Assembly: GCA_029256185.1 (NCBI GenBank) | Contig: JAQSYI010000034.1 | Location: 213,326-277,325, forward strand | DNA from: Paenibacillaceae bacterium | GTDB lineage: Bacteria; Bacillota; Bacilli; Paenibacillales; NBRC-103111 | Reading direction: 5' to 3' | Length of the DNA stretch: 64,000 nucleotides | In this document: piece after piece, positions 43,706 to 53,236 of the stretch | How the letters are laid out: every line of letters begins with the position of its first letter | How positions within the stretch are numbered: the first letter of the stretch is position 1 | Program-made: the position numbers and the translations under genes | Notes under the pieces: model-generated | Database searches by the model: none | Told to the model about the DNA's origin: nothing | What the model saw: the letters and a program-made list of their open reading frames with translations, nothing else

Positions 43706-45034
43706 GTGGACAGAGCCAGGTTGTTCAAGGAATTCATAGAGCAGCAGGATTTAATGGAGGACAAGATTCAGCACGGAATTGAGGCTTACCGCAAAGGATA
43801 TTTCAAAATCAGCATCACCGACCGGGAGGGCAATGCCCTGACCGGGGCGAAGGTATCCGTGCGGCAGCAAAGCCATGATTTTAAATTCGGCTGCAACATT
43901 TTCAAGCTGAAGTGCTTCCCCACGGATGAGGAGAATCTGGCTTACGAAGAGAGCTTCAAGAAGCTGTTCAATCTGGCTACGGCCCCCTTTTATTGGGACG
44001 CCTTCGAGCCGGAGGAGGGACGGATGCGCTTCGACACTGCCAGTTCCTTCATTGACCGCCGGATTCCTCCGGAGCTGGTGCTGGAATTCTGCCGGGACAA
44101 CGGGATCGAGGTGAAGGGGCATCCCCTTTACTGGCAGGTGATGGTGCCGGACTGGCTGCCCAAGGATTACGAGGAGATGAAGCCCTTCCTGATCAGAAGG
44201 CTGCAGGAAATTGCCAAGCGCTACGACGGGGTAATCAAGTCCTTCGACTGCATCAATGAAGTGACCAGCGTTCCCATGCTGGACAGCGAGCCCCGCATCA
44301 ATGACACCCACTACCGCAACTTCAATCCCCTGAACGGGGAATATGCCGATTGGGCCTGGCGGGAAACCGAGCACGCCTTCCGGCAGAGCAGGCTGGTGCT
44401 GAATGAAACCGACAGTCCTTGGGGCGGGGCGTTCAAGAAGGAGGTCTCCCACTTCTACCTGCTGGCGGAGAATCTGATCCGCAAGGGTCGCAAAATTGAT
44501 GTCATCGGCCTGCAATACCACAACTTCAATAAGCCGGAGGACATGTACAACCTTACGAGCCACTATTATAATCCGAAGCATCTGTACAAGGTGATGGATT
44601 GCTACGGCAAGCTGGGCCGCCCCCTGTCCGTATCCGAGATTACCGTGCCCGGCTATGACGACGAGATTCAGGCCGAGACGCTGCGCAATCTGTACCGGAT
44701 CTGGTTCAGCCACCGCAATATGGAGTCCATCGTTTATTGGAACCTGGGTGACAACTGTGCCATCTCAGGCGGGAATGGCTGGGCCGAGGATCTGTTCAGA
44801 AGCGGCTTGATCCGCAGCGACTTCTCACCCAAGCCGTCATTCCATGCGCTGGATGAATTGATCAACAAGGAGTGGCGGACCAATCTGGATTTGGAAACCG
44901 CTCAGGACCATCTGTACTTCAAGGCGTTCTACGGCCGCTACACGGTGTCGGTGATCCATGAGGGCCAAGAGGTGACGAGAGAGCTGCATCTGAGCAAAAA
45001 CGGCTACGACGAATTCTTCTTTGTTATGGATTAG
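43706..45034 (+). CDS. GH10 endo-1,4-beta-xylanase-like protein, intracellular (copy 1)
   Basis: 442 residues from a GTG at 43706 with AAAGGAG ten bases upstream; the frame is open further upstream but lacks a start signal. A small beta domain (about 30-70: ISITDREGNALTGAKVSVRQ) precedes the GH10 barrel, with acid/base Glu185 in DCINEVT and nucleophile Glu311 in SVSEIT. There is no signal peptide, so it should hydrolyse imported xylo-oligosaccharides or related glucuronoxylan fragments in the cytoplasm. It is followed 47 bases later by a paralogue. GC-rich like the rest of the window. Confidence 0.83.
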   Translation: MDRARLFKEFIEQQDLMEDKIQHGIEAYRKGYFKISITDREGNALTGAKVSVRQQSHDFKFGCNIFKLKCFPTDEENLAYEESFKKLFNLATAPFYWDAFEPEEGRMRFDTASSFIDRRIPPELVLEFCRDNGIEVKGHPLYWQVMVPDWLPKDYEEMKPFLIRRLQEIAKRYDGVIKSFDCINEVTSVPMLDSEPRINDTHYRNFNPLNGEYADWAWRETEHAFRQSRLVLNETDSPWGGAFKKEVSHFYLLAENLIRKGRKIDVIGLQYHNFNKPEDMYNLTSHYYNPKHLYKVMDCYGKLGRPLSVSEITVPGYDDEIQAETLRNLYRIWFSHRNMESIVYWNLGDNCAISGGNGWAEDLFRSGLIRSDFSPKPSFHALDELINKEWRTNLDLETAQDHLYFKAFYGRYTVSVIHEGQEVTRELHLSKNGYDEFFFVMD

Positions 45035-45081
45035 ATAACGGGGTACTCATTTGCGCAATATGAATATGAGGAGCACTTAAA

Positions 45082-46407
45082 ATGCCAAGAAAAGACGTCG
45101 TTATGAAATATTTTAATGAGCAAAAGGACTACATGACGGCAAGGGTAAATGGCGGAATTGAAGAACACCGAAAAGGCAGCGTTGTTGTTGAAATTATTGA
45201 CCAAAATGGAAAGCCCGTTGAAAACGGCATACTGGAAGTTAAGCAGAAAAACCATGAGTTTAAATACGGGGCTAATATATTTTTGTTAGATGAGCTGGAA
45301 ACACAAGAGAAGAATGATCTGTATCGTAGAAAGTTTCCCGAAGCGTTTAATTTAGCAACCATTCCGTTTTATTGGAGTGATTTGGAGCCGGAACAGGGCA
45401 AGCCAAGGTATGAAAAGGATAGTGTTAAAATATATCGCAGACCAGCGACAGACCTTTGTGTGGACTATTGCTTGGAAAACGGCATTGAACCAAAGGCACA
45501 CTGTTTAAACTATGATAATTTTCTTCCAACATGGTTAGAAGATGCAACGGTATCTGAGCATAAGAAAGCTCTTGAGAAACGGTTTTTAGAGCTTGCAGAG
45601 TGCTATGCAGACAAGATTCCCAGTTGGGAAGTTACGAACGAAACATTTAACTCTCGCTGGAGAAAACAATCTAAGTTCTATTTCGAGGATGACTTTGTAG
45701 AGTGGAGTTTCCGTATGGCAGACAGATACTTTCCTAACAACAAGCTCATAATAAATGACTATGATGTGTGGCAGCCTCAAATAATTACAAATCGGTTGGC
45801 CTATTATATGCAAATTGAGCGCCTAATAGCAAACGGAGTTCACCACCTTGATTCAATAGGTTTCCAGTTTCATTGCTTTTTCCCAAGACAGGATGAAGAA
45901 TCAAGAGCAAGGCTTAATTTTAATCCAAAGCAGATATATGATTTGCTTGATTTGTATGCAAAAACAAGTAAACGGCTGCAAATTACAGAAATGACCTTAT
46001 CCGCCTACTCTAATGATGAAGAAGACGAGGAAGTACAAGCAGAACTGTTAAAGAATCTCTACTCCATATACTTTAGTCATCCTGCAATGGAGGCCATCAT
46101 TTATTGGAACTTAATTGATGGATATACGGCATTCGCGCCACAAGGGGATATGACAGTGGGAGAGAACATATATTATGGTGGTTTGCTAAGATATGATATG
46201 AGCGAAAAACCTGCCTATAAAATGATAAAGTATCTGTTCAACGAATTGTGGCGCACGAATACGTCTGCTGTTGTGAATAACGGAAAGGCAGCATTTAGAG
46301 GCTTTTATGGAGACTATGACCTGATCATTCATGCTGATGAAAAAGCAATTCCCGCTAGCATATCCACGTCGAGAGATAAGCATAACCAGTTTAAAATTAT
46401 TATATAA
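45082..46407 (+). CDS. GH10 xylanase-like protein, AT-rich paralogue (copy 2)
   Basis: 441 residues, ATG at 45082 with GAGGAGC upstream. Same architecture as copy 1: beta domain, then GH10 barrel with acid/base Glu187 in SWEVTNET and nucleophile Glu303 in QITEMTLS; no signal peptide. Conserved blocks such as LATxPFYWxxxEPExG align directly with copy 1, yet third codon positions are strikingly A/T-rich against GC-rich neighbours. This suggests acquisition from a low-GC relative and not a local duplication. A strong terminator follows. Confidence 0.85.
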   Translation: MPRKDVVMKYFNEQKDYMTARVNGGIEEHRKGSVVVEIIDQNGKPVENGILEVKQKNHEFKYGANIFLLDELETQEKNDLYRRKFPEAFNLATIPFYWSDLEPEQGKPRYEKDSVKIYRRPATDLCVDYCLENGIEPKAHCLNYDNFLPTWLEDATVSEHKKALEKRFLELAECYADKIPSWEVTNETFNSRWRKQSKFYFEDDFVEWSFRMADRYFPNNKLIINDYDVWQPQIITNRLAYYMQIERLIANGVHHLDSIGFQFHCFFPRQDEESRARLNFNPKQIYDLLDLYAKTSKRLQITEMTLSAYSNDEEDEEVQAELLKNLYSIYFSHPAMEAIIYWNLIDGYTAFAPQGDMTVGENIYYGGLLRYDMSEKPAYKMIKYLFNELWRTNTSAVVNNGKAAFRGFYGDYDLIIHADEKAIPASISTSRDKHNQFKIII

Positions 46408-46426
46408 GAGAGACAGCTTACAGCAA

Positions 46427-46470
46427 GACCAAGACCGCCCTCTTCACGAAGGCGGTCTTTGGTCTGTTTC
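46427..46470 (+). terminator. Rho-independent terminator after the GH10 pair
   Basis: AAGACCGCC (46431-46439) pairs with GGCGGTCTT (46451-46459); flanking CC/GG pairs extend the stem and TTTGGTCTGTTTC follows. Confidence 0.75.
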
Positions 46471-46486
46471 AACAATGCTATGCCGA

Positions 46487-48241
46487 TCAGATCAGTTCGC
46501 GGGCGGTATAGTGGGTGTGGAGCAGCTCATGGGCCTTCTCCCCGTAGATTTCTCCCAGATATTCCGCATAGATCCGCATCACTTCCTCGTTCTCGTGGGA
46601 CTTGCGCCTTGGCTTGTCCTTATCCGCGGCATAGATGGCGGCCGAACGCTTCTTGATGATTTCCTGATCGCCATGGTGGTAAGGCTGTCCGCCGCCGCCG
46701 ACACAGCCGCCGGGGCAGGCCATAATCTCGATGGCGTCATAGTGGACTTCGCCAGCCTGAATGGACTCCAGCATGGTCCGGGCATTGCCCAACCCGTGGG
46801 CCACGCCGATCCGGAACTGCCTGCCGTCAATGTCCACTTCCGCCTCGCGCACCCCCTGGAAGCCGCGCAGCTGGTGGAAGTCCACCTGCTCCAAGGGCTT
46901 GCCGGTGATCCACTCATGGGCGGTCCGCAGCGCTGCTTCAATAACACCGCCGGTTGTGCCGAAGATGACTCCCGCGCCGGTAGACTCGCCCAACGGATGG
47001 TCGAACTCCTCATCCGGCAGATCGCGGAAGCTGATTCCCGTCTCCCGGATCATCATGGCCAGCTCCCGGGTGGTGATCACATAATCCACGTCCTGAAGAC
47101 CGTCGTGGGACAGCTCGCCCCGCGCCGCTTCGTATTTCTTGGCCAAACACGGCATGATGGAGACCACGACAATTTTGGCCGGATCGATATTGAACTTCTG
47201 CGCATAGTACGTCTTGGCGATGGCGCCGAACATTTCATGTGGCGATTTGCAGGTGGAGGGGATATCCAGCAGCTCGGGGAACTGATGCTCGAAGAACTTC
47301 ACCCAGGCCGGACAGCAGCTGGTCAGAATCGGCAACCTCCCGCCGTGCTCGATCCGGTGCACCATCTCAGCCGCTTCCTCAATGATGGTCAGATCCGCCG
47401 CGAAGTCCGTATCGAACACTTTGTGGAAGCCGAGACGCCGGAGCGCCGCCACCATTTTACCAGTGACGATATTCCCTGCCTCCATCCCGAATTCCTCGCC
47501 GAGAGCCACCCGCACCGCCGGAGCCGTCTGTACGATCACGTGCTTATCCTCACTGGCCAAAGCATCCCATACGCCGGAGATGTTGTTCACCTCCGTCAGG
47601 GCAGCAGTAGGACATACGGCCACACATTGTCCGCAGTATGTGCACATGGTTTCGGTCATGGGCATGCCGAAGGCGGGAGCAACCACCGTCTCGAAGCCCC
47701 GGCCTACAGCGGACAAGATGCCGCAGGTCTGCACCTGGTTGCACATGGTCTCGCAACGGCGGCAGAGGATGCACTTATCCAGATTCCGGTAGATGGCCTT
47801 GCTGGACACATCCTTCGGATACGTGGACTTGGCCCCCTGGTATTTCAGTTCGCCCCGTACGCCCAGGTCCGCTGCCAGCGCCTGCAGATCGCAGGTCTGG
47901 TTCTTCTCGCATACCAGGCAGTCGAAGGGATGGTCGGACAAAAGCAGCTCCACCATAGTGCGCCTGGCAAGAATGGACCGGGGGGAAGAGGTCTTGATCT
48001 TCATCCCGTCCGTCACATAGGTGGCGCAGGAAGGCACCAGATTGTTGCGTCCTTCTTGCTCCACCAGACAGACCCGGCAGGACGCCACTTGATTCACCGA
48101 ATTCATATTCAGCTCATGCAGATTCAGGTGGCAGAGCGTGGGGATCTTGACATTGATCGTTTTGGCCGCATCGAGAATGGTATAATCCGCAGGAACGGTC
48201 AGTTCCACATCGTTAATCGTCAACTTAACTTCCTTCGCCAA
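46487..48241 (-). CDS. hydA: [FeFe] hydrogenase catalytic subunit of an NAD-linked complex
   Basis: 584 residues from a TTG at 48241, eight bases after AGAGGAG. N-terminal ferredoxin-like [2Fe-2S] domain (Cys37, 55, 58, 72), His-ligated cluster motif HPFDCLVCEKNQTC (104-117), two [4Fe-4S] motifs (about 157-175 and 200-210), then the H-cluster: L1 TSCCPAW (307-313), L2 MPCLAKKYE (363-371), L3 MACPGGCVGGG (507-517). This is the group A3 HydA/HndD architecture. It reduces protons to H2, or oxidises H2, with electrons from NADH and probably ferredoxin, in the cytoplasm. Spacing between the first two N-terminal cysteines is longer than usual. Genes for the HydEFG maturases are not in the window. 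Confidence 0.92.
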   Translation of the reverse strand: MAKEVKLTINDVELTVPADYTILDAAKTINVKIPTLCHLNLHELNMNSVNQVASCRVCLVEQEGRNNLVPSCATYVTDGMKIKTSSPRSILARRTMVELLLSDHPFDCLVCEKNQTCDLQALAADLGVRGELKYQGAKSTYPKDVSSKAIYRNLDKCILCRRCETMCNQVQTCGILSAVGRGFETVVAPAFGMPMTETMCTYCGQCVAVCPTAALTEVNNISGVWDALASEDKHVIVQTAPAVRVALGEEFGMEAGNIVTGKMVAALRRLGFHKVFDTDFAADLTIIEEAAEMVHRIEHGGRLPILTSCCPAWVKFFEHQFPELLDIPSTCKSPHEMFGAIAKTYYAQKFNIDPAKIVVVSIMPCLAKKYEAARGELSHDGLQDVDYVITTRELAMMIRETGISFRDLPDEEFDHPLGESTGAGVIFGTTGGVIEAALRTAHEWITGKPLEQVDFHQLRGFQGVREAEVDIDGRQFRIGVAHGLGNARTMLESIQAGEVHYDAIEIMACPGGCVGGGGQPYHHGDQEIIKKRSAAIYAADKDKPRRKSHENEEVMRIYAEYLGEIYGEKAHELLHTHYTARELI

Positions 48242-48296
48242 TGAAAACACTCCTCTGGGTAAAAGTCTATCCTGACAAGCTTGCCCGTTTCCCCTG

Positions 48297-50180
48297 TTAA
48301 CGGTCGATGGCGTTGAATGGACATTTCTCATAGCACAGATTGCACTTGATGCAGATATCCAGATCAATATGGTGAACCGCCTTCAGCGAGCCGGAGATGG
48401 CATCCACCGGACAGTTCTTGGCGCAGATGGTGCAGCCTGTGCATTTCTCGGGAATGATGACGTATTCCACCAGTTCCTTGCAGACACCGGCCGGACATTT
48501 CTTATCCACTACGTGAGCGATATATTCCTCGCGGAAATAGTTCAGCGTGCTGAGCACCGGATTGGGAGCCGTCTGTCCCAGACCGCACAGCGACGAAATC
48601 TTGATGGTCTTGCACAGCTGCTCCAGAGCATCCAAGTCCGCCAAGGTACCCTTGCCTTCGGTAATCTTGGTCAGAAGCTCATGCATCCGCTTGGTGCCAA
48701 CACGGCAGGCCGTACATTTCCCGCAGGACTCGTCCACGGTGAATTCCAGGAAGAACTTGGCGATATCCACCATGCAGGTGGTGTCATCCATAATGATCAG
48801 CCCGCCGGAGCCCATCATGGAGCCGATCCCCAGCAGAGAGTCATAATCGATGGGCGTATCGATCAGGCTGGCCGGAATACAGCCCCCGGAAGGCCCGCCT
48901 GTCTGCGCCGCCTTGAAGGTGCGCTTGCGTCCCGGCATACCGCCGCCGATATCCTCGACGATCTCGCGCAGGGTAGTGCCCATGGGGATTTCCACCAGAC
49001 CCGTATTCTTGATCTTGCCGCCCAGGGCGAACACCTTGGTCCCCTTGCTCTTCTCCGTACCGATGGAGGCGAACCACTCCGCCCCCCGGTTGATAATCAC
49101 CGGAATACTCGCATACGTTTCCACATTGTTGATGAGTGTGGGCTGTCCCCACAGTCCCTTTTGCGCCGGAAAAGGAGGCCTTGTCCGCGGTTCCCCCCGG
49201 TATCCCTCAATGGAATTCATAAGAGCGGTTTCTTCCCCGCAGACGAATGCGCCTGCCCCCAGCCGGATCTCCAGATCGAAGCTGAAGTCTGTGCCGAACA
49301 GATTATTCCCGAGCAGTCCAAGCTCCCGGGCTTGGTCGATGGCAATCTGCAGCCGCTTGACCGCAATGGGGTACTCCGCCCGCACATACACATAGCCCTG
49401 GTCCGCTCCGATGGCGTAGGCGGCAATCGCCATAGCCTCGATTACCGTGTGAGGGTCGCCCTCCAGCACGCTGCGGTCCATGAATGCGCCCGGATCCCCT
49501 TCGTCGGCGTTGCAGACCACGAACTTCCGCTCTCCTTCCGCCTTGCGGGCCGCGTCCCACTTGATTCCGGAAGGAAACCCTCCGCCGCCCCGGCCCCGCA
49601 GACCGGACTTCTTCACCGTCTCGATCACCTGCTCCGGCGTCTGCTCGGTCAGCACGTAGGCCAATGCTTTGTAAGCGTCGCAGGCAATCGCCTCTTCGAT
49701 ATTTTCCGGGTCGATCAGGCCGCAATTGCGCAGGGCAACCCGCTTTTGCTTTTTATAGAAGTTGGTTTCGTCGAATGATTTAATCGTGTTGTCCTTATTA
49801 ACCGTTTCTTTGTAGAGCAGCTTAGTAACCACGTTCCCCTGATGGAGATGCTCCTCTACAATCTGCTTCACATCCTGCACCTTCACGGTGCTGTAGAAAG
49901 CCCCTTCAGGATGAACGATTACAATCGGGCCCAGTTCGCACAGGCCGAAGCATCCGGTCTTGACGATCTGCACCTGATCCCGGATGCCGAAGGCGTCAAG
50001 CTGAGCTTCCATCTCCCGGATAATCTTGCCGCAGCCGGAGGAGGTACAGCCTGTCCCCCCGCACACCATCACATGCTTCTTGCCCGTATCTTCATGCCTG
50101 ACCTGACCAGTGTGCAGCCTGAGGCTGACCTGGGGGAGAACTGCCGCTCTCAGCGTTTCCAATTCAGCGATACTCTTCAT
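48297..50180 (-). CDS. hydB: Hydrogenase flavoprotein subunit, NuoF-like (HydB/HndC)
   Basis: 627 residues. The ATG at 50180 is chosen with GGAGGG ten bases upstream; an ATG at 50198 overlaps the ribosome-binding site. N-terminal thioredoxin-like [2Fe-2S] domain (VMVCGGTGCTSSGC and later TGCFGLCELGP), FMN/NADH-binding NuoF domain (GLRGRGGGGFPSG, GDPGAFMDRSVLEGDPH), a [4Fe-4S] site (SCGKCTACRVG) and a C-terminal pair of [4Fe-4S] ferredoxin motifs (CTGCTICAKNCP, CIKCNLCYEKCP). It docks NADH and is the proposed bifurcation site in HydABC complexes. Lies between the HydC and HydA genes. Confidence 0.92.
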   Translation of the reverse strand: MKSIAELETLRAAVLPQVSLRLHTGQVRHEDTGKKHVMVCGGTGCTSSGCGKIIREMEAQLDAFGIRDQVQIVKTGCFGLCELGPIVIVHPEGAFYSTVKVQDVKQIVEEHLHQGNVVTKLLYKETVNKDNTIKSFDETNFYKKQKRVALRNCGLIDPENIEEAIACDAYKALAYVLTEQTPEQVIETVKKSGLRGRGGGGFPSGIKWDAARKAEGERKFVVCNADEGDPGAFMDRSVLEGDPHTVIEAMAIAAYAIGADQGYVYVRAEYPIAVKRLQIAIDQARELGLLGNNLFGTDFSFDLEIRLGAGAFVCGEETALMNSIEGYRGEPRTRPPFPAQKGLWGQPTLINNVETYASIPVIINRGAEWFASIGTEKSKGTKVFALGGKIKNTGLVEIPMGTTLREIVEDIGGGMPGRKRTFKAAQTGGPSGGCIPASLIDTPIDYDSLLGIGSMMGSGGLIIMDDTTCMVDIAKFFLEFTVDESCGKCTACRVGTKRMHELLTKITEGKGTLADLDALEQLCKTIKISSLCGLGQTAPNPVLSTLNYFREEYIAHVVDKKCPAGVCKELVEYVIIPEKCTGCTICAKNCPVDAISGSLKAVHHIDLDICIKCNLCYEKCPFNAIDR

Positions 50181-50265
50181 GAAGTCCATTCCCTCCATAT
50201 TTCGTTGAATTCTTGCCAGCCTATGTTACAAGGACAGGCGGGATTGCCCTTGGGGCGTGCTCCCT

Positions 50266-50742
50266 CTATTCATACTGCGCCAGAATGGCCTCCACGTCGT
50301 CTGCCTTCAGCCGCCCGTGCACATCCTCGTTAACGGTTAATACCGGAGCAAGACCGCAGGCTCCTATACAACGGGCCGCATCCAGAGAGAACTTGCCATC
50401 CTCGGTGCACTGTCCCGCGTCGATGCCCAGCTTGTTCTTCAACTTGTCGAGAATTTCCCCTGCTCCCTTCACATAGCAGGCCGTGCCCATACAGATGCTG
50501 ATCTTGTATTTGCCCTTGGGCTCCAGTGAAAACTGCGTGTAGAAAGTGACCACTCCGTATACATTGGCCAGCGGCATCCGCAAGCCCTGGGAGATGGTCT
50601 TCTGTACCTCCAACGGCAAATAGCCGTACAGCTCCTGCGCCTCATGCAAGATGAGAATCAGGGCTCCCGGCTTGTCCTTGTGCTTGGCAATAATGCCGAG
50701 CAGTTCCTGCTGCTGGTCAAGCGTTCCTAACGATTGGCACAT
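50266..50742 (-). CDS. hydC: Hydrogenase small [2Fe-2S] subunit, NuoE-like (HydC/HndA)
   Basis: 158 residues, ATG at 50742 with AGGAGG eight bases upstream. Thioredoxin-like [2Fe-2S] ferredoxin with ligands in CMGTACYVKGA and ARCIGACGLAP, after a helical NuoE-type N-terminal part (ALILILHEAQELYGYLP). First gene of the hydCBA operon; the preceding minus-strand sequence has an extended -10 promoter (50816-50824). Confidence 0.92.
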   Translation of the reverse strand: MCQSLGTLDQQQELLGIIAKHKDKPGALILILHEAQELYGYLPLEVQKTISQGLRMPLANVYGVVTFYTQFSLEPKGKYKISICMGTACYVKGAGEILDKLKNKLGIDAGQCTEDGKFSLDAARCIGACGLAPVLTVNEDVHGRLKADDVEAILAQYE

Positions 50743-50815
50743 GCGTTATCCTCCTCAAATCACACTTTTTTCTCTGGGCGGCCCATTTGTAACCGCTTTA
50801 TTAGGTGATGGGAAT

Positions 50816-50824
50816 ATTATAGCA
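50816..50824 (-). promoter_or_regulatory. Extended -10 promoter of the hydrogenase operon
   Basis: Minus strand TGCTATAAT (50824-50816), about 75 bases before hydC. No good -35 hexamer is present at 16-18 bases, so control by a redox or anaerobic activator is possible. I could not identify a convincing Fnr or Rex site. Confidence 0.55.
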
Positions 50825-50877
50825 TGCCTCTAATCGATAGGCTATATTTGGCAATGAGAACAGTTATCACCAAGTGT

Positions 50878-53097
50878 TCACCCTTGATCCTGCTTCTCCT
50901 TCTCCCGGCTCGCCTGCTGGCGGAAATCATTGGGCAGCATGCCGGAATAACGCATGAACAGGCGGGACAGCGCATCCGTGTTGCAGCCTACCAGCTCCGC
51001 GATCTCCTTAATCTTCATGTCCGGATTCTCCCGGATCATCTGGCAGGCTTTGCCGTAACGGTATTCGCTGATGTAATCCTTGAAGTTGCGGCCGGTGGAG
51101 CTCTTGAACAGCGTGGACACATAGTTCCGGGACAGGTTCAGATAATCCGCCAGATCGAACAGCGTAATCTCGGACATATAATGCTCGTGCACATAGGCCA
51201 GCATTCTGTCGGCCAGACTGTTGTTGAATTTCTCCCGCTCTGCGGCGAACCAGGCGGCCAGAGATCCGAACACCTGCAGCGCCTGCTGCCGCAGTTCCTC
51301 ATAAGTACGGCAGGCCCTGAACCGGATATCCATGTCTGCAGCAACAGCAGATGAACTGCCATAGGACAGCTCGGGGTCCACAGCGCCGGAACCGTCCATA
51401 ATCCGGTTCACCGTTGCCCCGAACATCAGAGCCAACGCGTGCTGGCTGCCCCTTCGCTCATGAGTGTTGGTGTCAATAATCTCATTTACAGCTGACTGCC
51501 ATACGGGAGTGTTGCCATGGATCACGGAATTGATCAGATTCTGCTCCACCTGCAGAGGGTAATAGACCGTGCTCTTCAACGGGGTGTTCACCTCCTCCCA
51601 ATGAATAACCTTGGCATTGGACCCCAGATATTCCCTGGCGTCGGCCATTTTCATCCCCTGCCGGTAAGCCGCGGCAAGATCGTCCAGCGTCTCGCAGAAA
51701 GGGGGAATGAACGCGCTGATATCCAGGCCGTATTCCGGCTCTACTCCGATGATGATATTCCGCAATCCTTCCACAAGCCCCTCCGTCTTGTCCGCATGCA
51801 GGATAACAGCTTGATTCTCGAAGTTCATATCCATTAACCGGAACAACGGATTGGGTGCAAAATACTGCTCCAGAGCACGGGACAGGCGCTGTTTGGCATC
51901 ATAGGTCACGCCGTGGGAGAAGCCTCCTGTAAACTGGGCGGTCTCTGTATACTTCAGCAAGATGACGGCAAACGGCCCGCCAATCTGCAGTTGCGGAAAC
52001 AAAGACAGAGACTGCCCGGCCTGCTCGGGCGGAATCACCCCGATCAGCAGATCGTGGAGCGTATTGTTCTCCTGGGAGGTCTTGTGCTTGGCCAGGGCCA
52101 GCGACATCTCCTCCACATCCGTATGCAGACTGACAATCGTATTGCGGATGTGGGCGATCTCGTCCCCTGCTGTGAATTGTTCTCCCGTTGTCTGCAATAC
52201 TCCCCGGATGGGGCGGTACATGCCTCTGGTAATCAGCCACATGATCCCGATGCTTGCTCCCAGTGCGGCCAAGCCGGCGATAATCATACCGACCAGTGTG
52301 GAGGTCAGGATTTTCTGCGGCTCCTCCAGATAGACGTAGCGGAATCCGGGTACAGAAGAAGGTTGATGGCGGATTTCCATACCGGCGTAATTGGTGCCGT
52401 TCTGCAAAAGGGTGTTGAGTTCCTCCACCGTGAGGCGCCCTGCCGAGGCGACCAGGCGGTTATTGTAATAAAGGGCCAATGTCCCTGTTGAAAGCGCATC
52501 CATATGAAAAAGCTGCTGTTCATAGTAGGAGTTGAAGATATAGAACGGCTGGGGGAGCCCCACCCACTGGCAATAAGCCAGCACATACATGTTTTTGCCG
52601 GAATCGTCCTGGACGTTAAAAATCTGAATGGTTTCACTTTGGCTCTCATTGAACTGCCCGATGGTGTTGCGAAGCTGCTCTTCCGAGAGGTAGAACATGC
52701 TCCGGAAGAAATCCAGATTACCGGTGCTGGTGTTCATAATTACATAATCATCCTCGTACCGGGTAACGGCCATTCCATAGTTCAGACTGGACGTGATGGC
52801 GGACATCCGGCTGATATAGCTGACATACTTCAGTCTTTCATAGTCGTTCAGACTGCCTATCAGATATTTTTGCGTATACTCGGACAGATTCACGACCAAT
52901 CCCATCTTCTGCGGCGTCTGAAGGCGGATATCGGTGAACTCGCTGGCTTGTCTGGCCGTCTGGTCCAGTTGGGCGGAGAACTGGCGTCTGGAGGGAACCC
53001 AGTACAACCCCACAAAGATGACATCAATGAGCAATGTATAAACCACAGCGATACTGACAAAGGCCACGAACATTTTCCGGTAATAACGCAATTCCAT
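50878..53097 (-). CDS. Membrane-anchored AraC-family sensor-regulator of the polysaccharide locus
   Basis: 739 residues from the ATG at 53097, directly after AGGGGGG (a TTG at 53091 has better spacing). Membrane helix (about 9-31), large extracytoplasmic domain (about 32-268), second membrane helix (about 270-295), HAMP-like linker, cytoplasmic domain, and two C-terminal AraC HTH motifs (ITLFDLADYLNLSRNYVSTLF and IKEIAELVGCNTDALSRLFMRYSG). Same architecture as 14863-17178 but clearly diverged. It is downstream of two lyase genes and near a divergent importer, so it probably activates them when a polysaccharide fragment is sensed. Confidence 0.86.
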   Translation of the reverse strand: MELRYYRKMFVAFVSIAVVYTLLIDVIFVGLYWVPSRRQFSAQLDQTARQASEFTDIRLQTPQKMGLVVNLSEYTQKYLIGSLNDYERLKYVSYISRMSAITSSLNYGMAVTRYEDDYVIMNTSTGNLDFFRSMFYLSEEQLRNTIGQFNESQSETIQIFNVQDDSGKNMYVLAYCQWVGLPQPFYIFNSYYEQQLFHMDALSTGTLALYYNNRLVASAGRLTVEELNTLLQNGTNYAGMEIRHQPSSVPGFRYVYLEEPQKILTSTLVGMIIAGLAALGASIGIMWLITRGMYRPIRGVLQTTGEQFTAGDEIAHIRNTIVSLHTDVEEMSLALAKHKTSQENNTLHDLLIGVIPPEQAGQSLSLFPQLQIGGPFAVILLKYTETAQFTGGFSHGVTYDAKQRLSRALEQYFAPNPLFRLMDMNFENQAVILHADKTEGLVEGLRNIIIGVEPEYGLDISAFIPPFCETLDDLAAAYRQGMKMADAREYLGSNAKVIHWEEVNTPLKSTVYYPLQVEQNLINSVIHGNTPVWQSAVNEIIDTNTHERRGSQHALALMFGATVNRIMDGSGAVDPELSYGSSSAVAADMDIRFRACRTYEELRQQALQVFGSLAAWFAAEREKFNNSLADRMLAYVHEHYMSEITLFDLADYLNLSRNYVSTLFKSSTGRNFKDYISEYRYGKACQMIRENPDMKIKEIAELVGCNTDALSRLFMRYSGMLPNDFRQQASREKEKQDQG

Positions 53098-53115
53098 CCC
53101 CCCTGGACAAATTGG

Positions 53116-53168
53116 AGGTGCGAAGAAGCTCCGGGACAAGGACATACCCGGAACCCCTCTTCGCACCT
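53116..53168 (-). terminator. Strong hairpin between the secreted lyase and the AraC gene
   Basis: AGGTGCGAAGA (53116-53126) pairs with TCTTCGCACCT (53158-53168), with inner CCGGG/CCCGG. On the minus strand it follows the lyase stop and is followed by AATTTG, not a T run, so it may act as a processing or partial-termination site. Confidence 0.5.
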
Positions 53169-53236
53169 CACGCGACAATGCCATAGGCAATGCCGTGATT
53201 CAATCCCATCTCATGGCATATAACCGCTCTCTACTC

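Noticed and set aside
46331..48244. 637-codon plus-strand frame
   Set aside because: It is antisense to hydA, which carries all H-cluster motifs; the plus translation has no domain.
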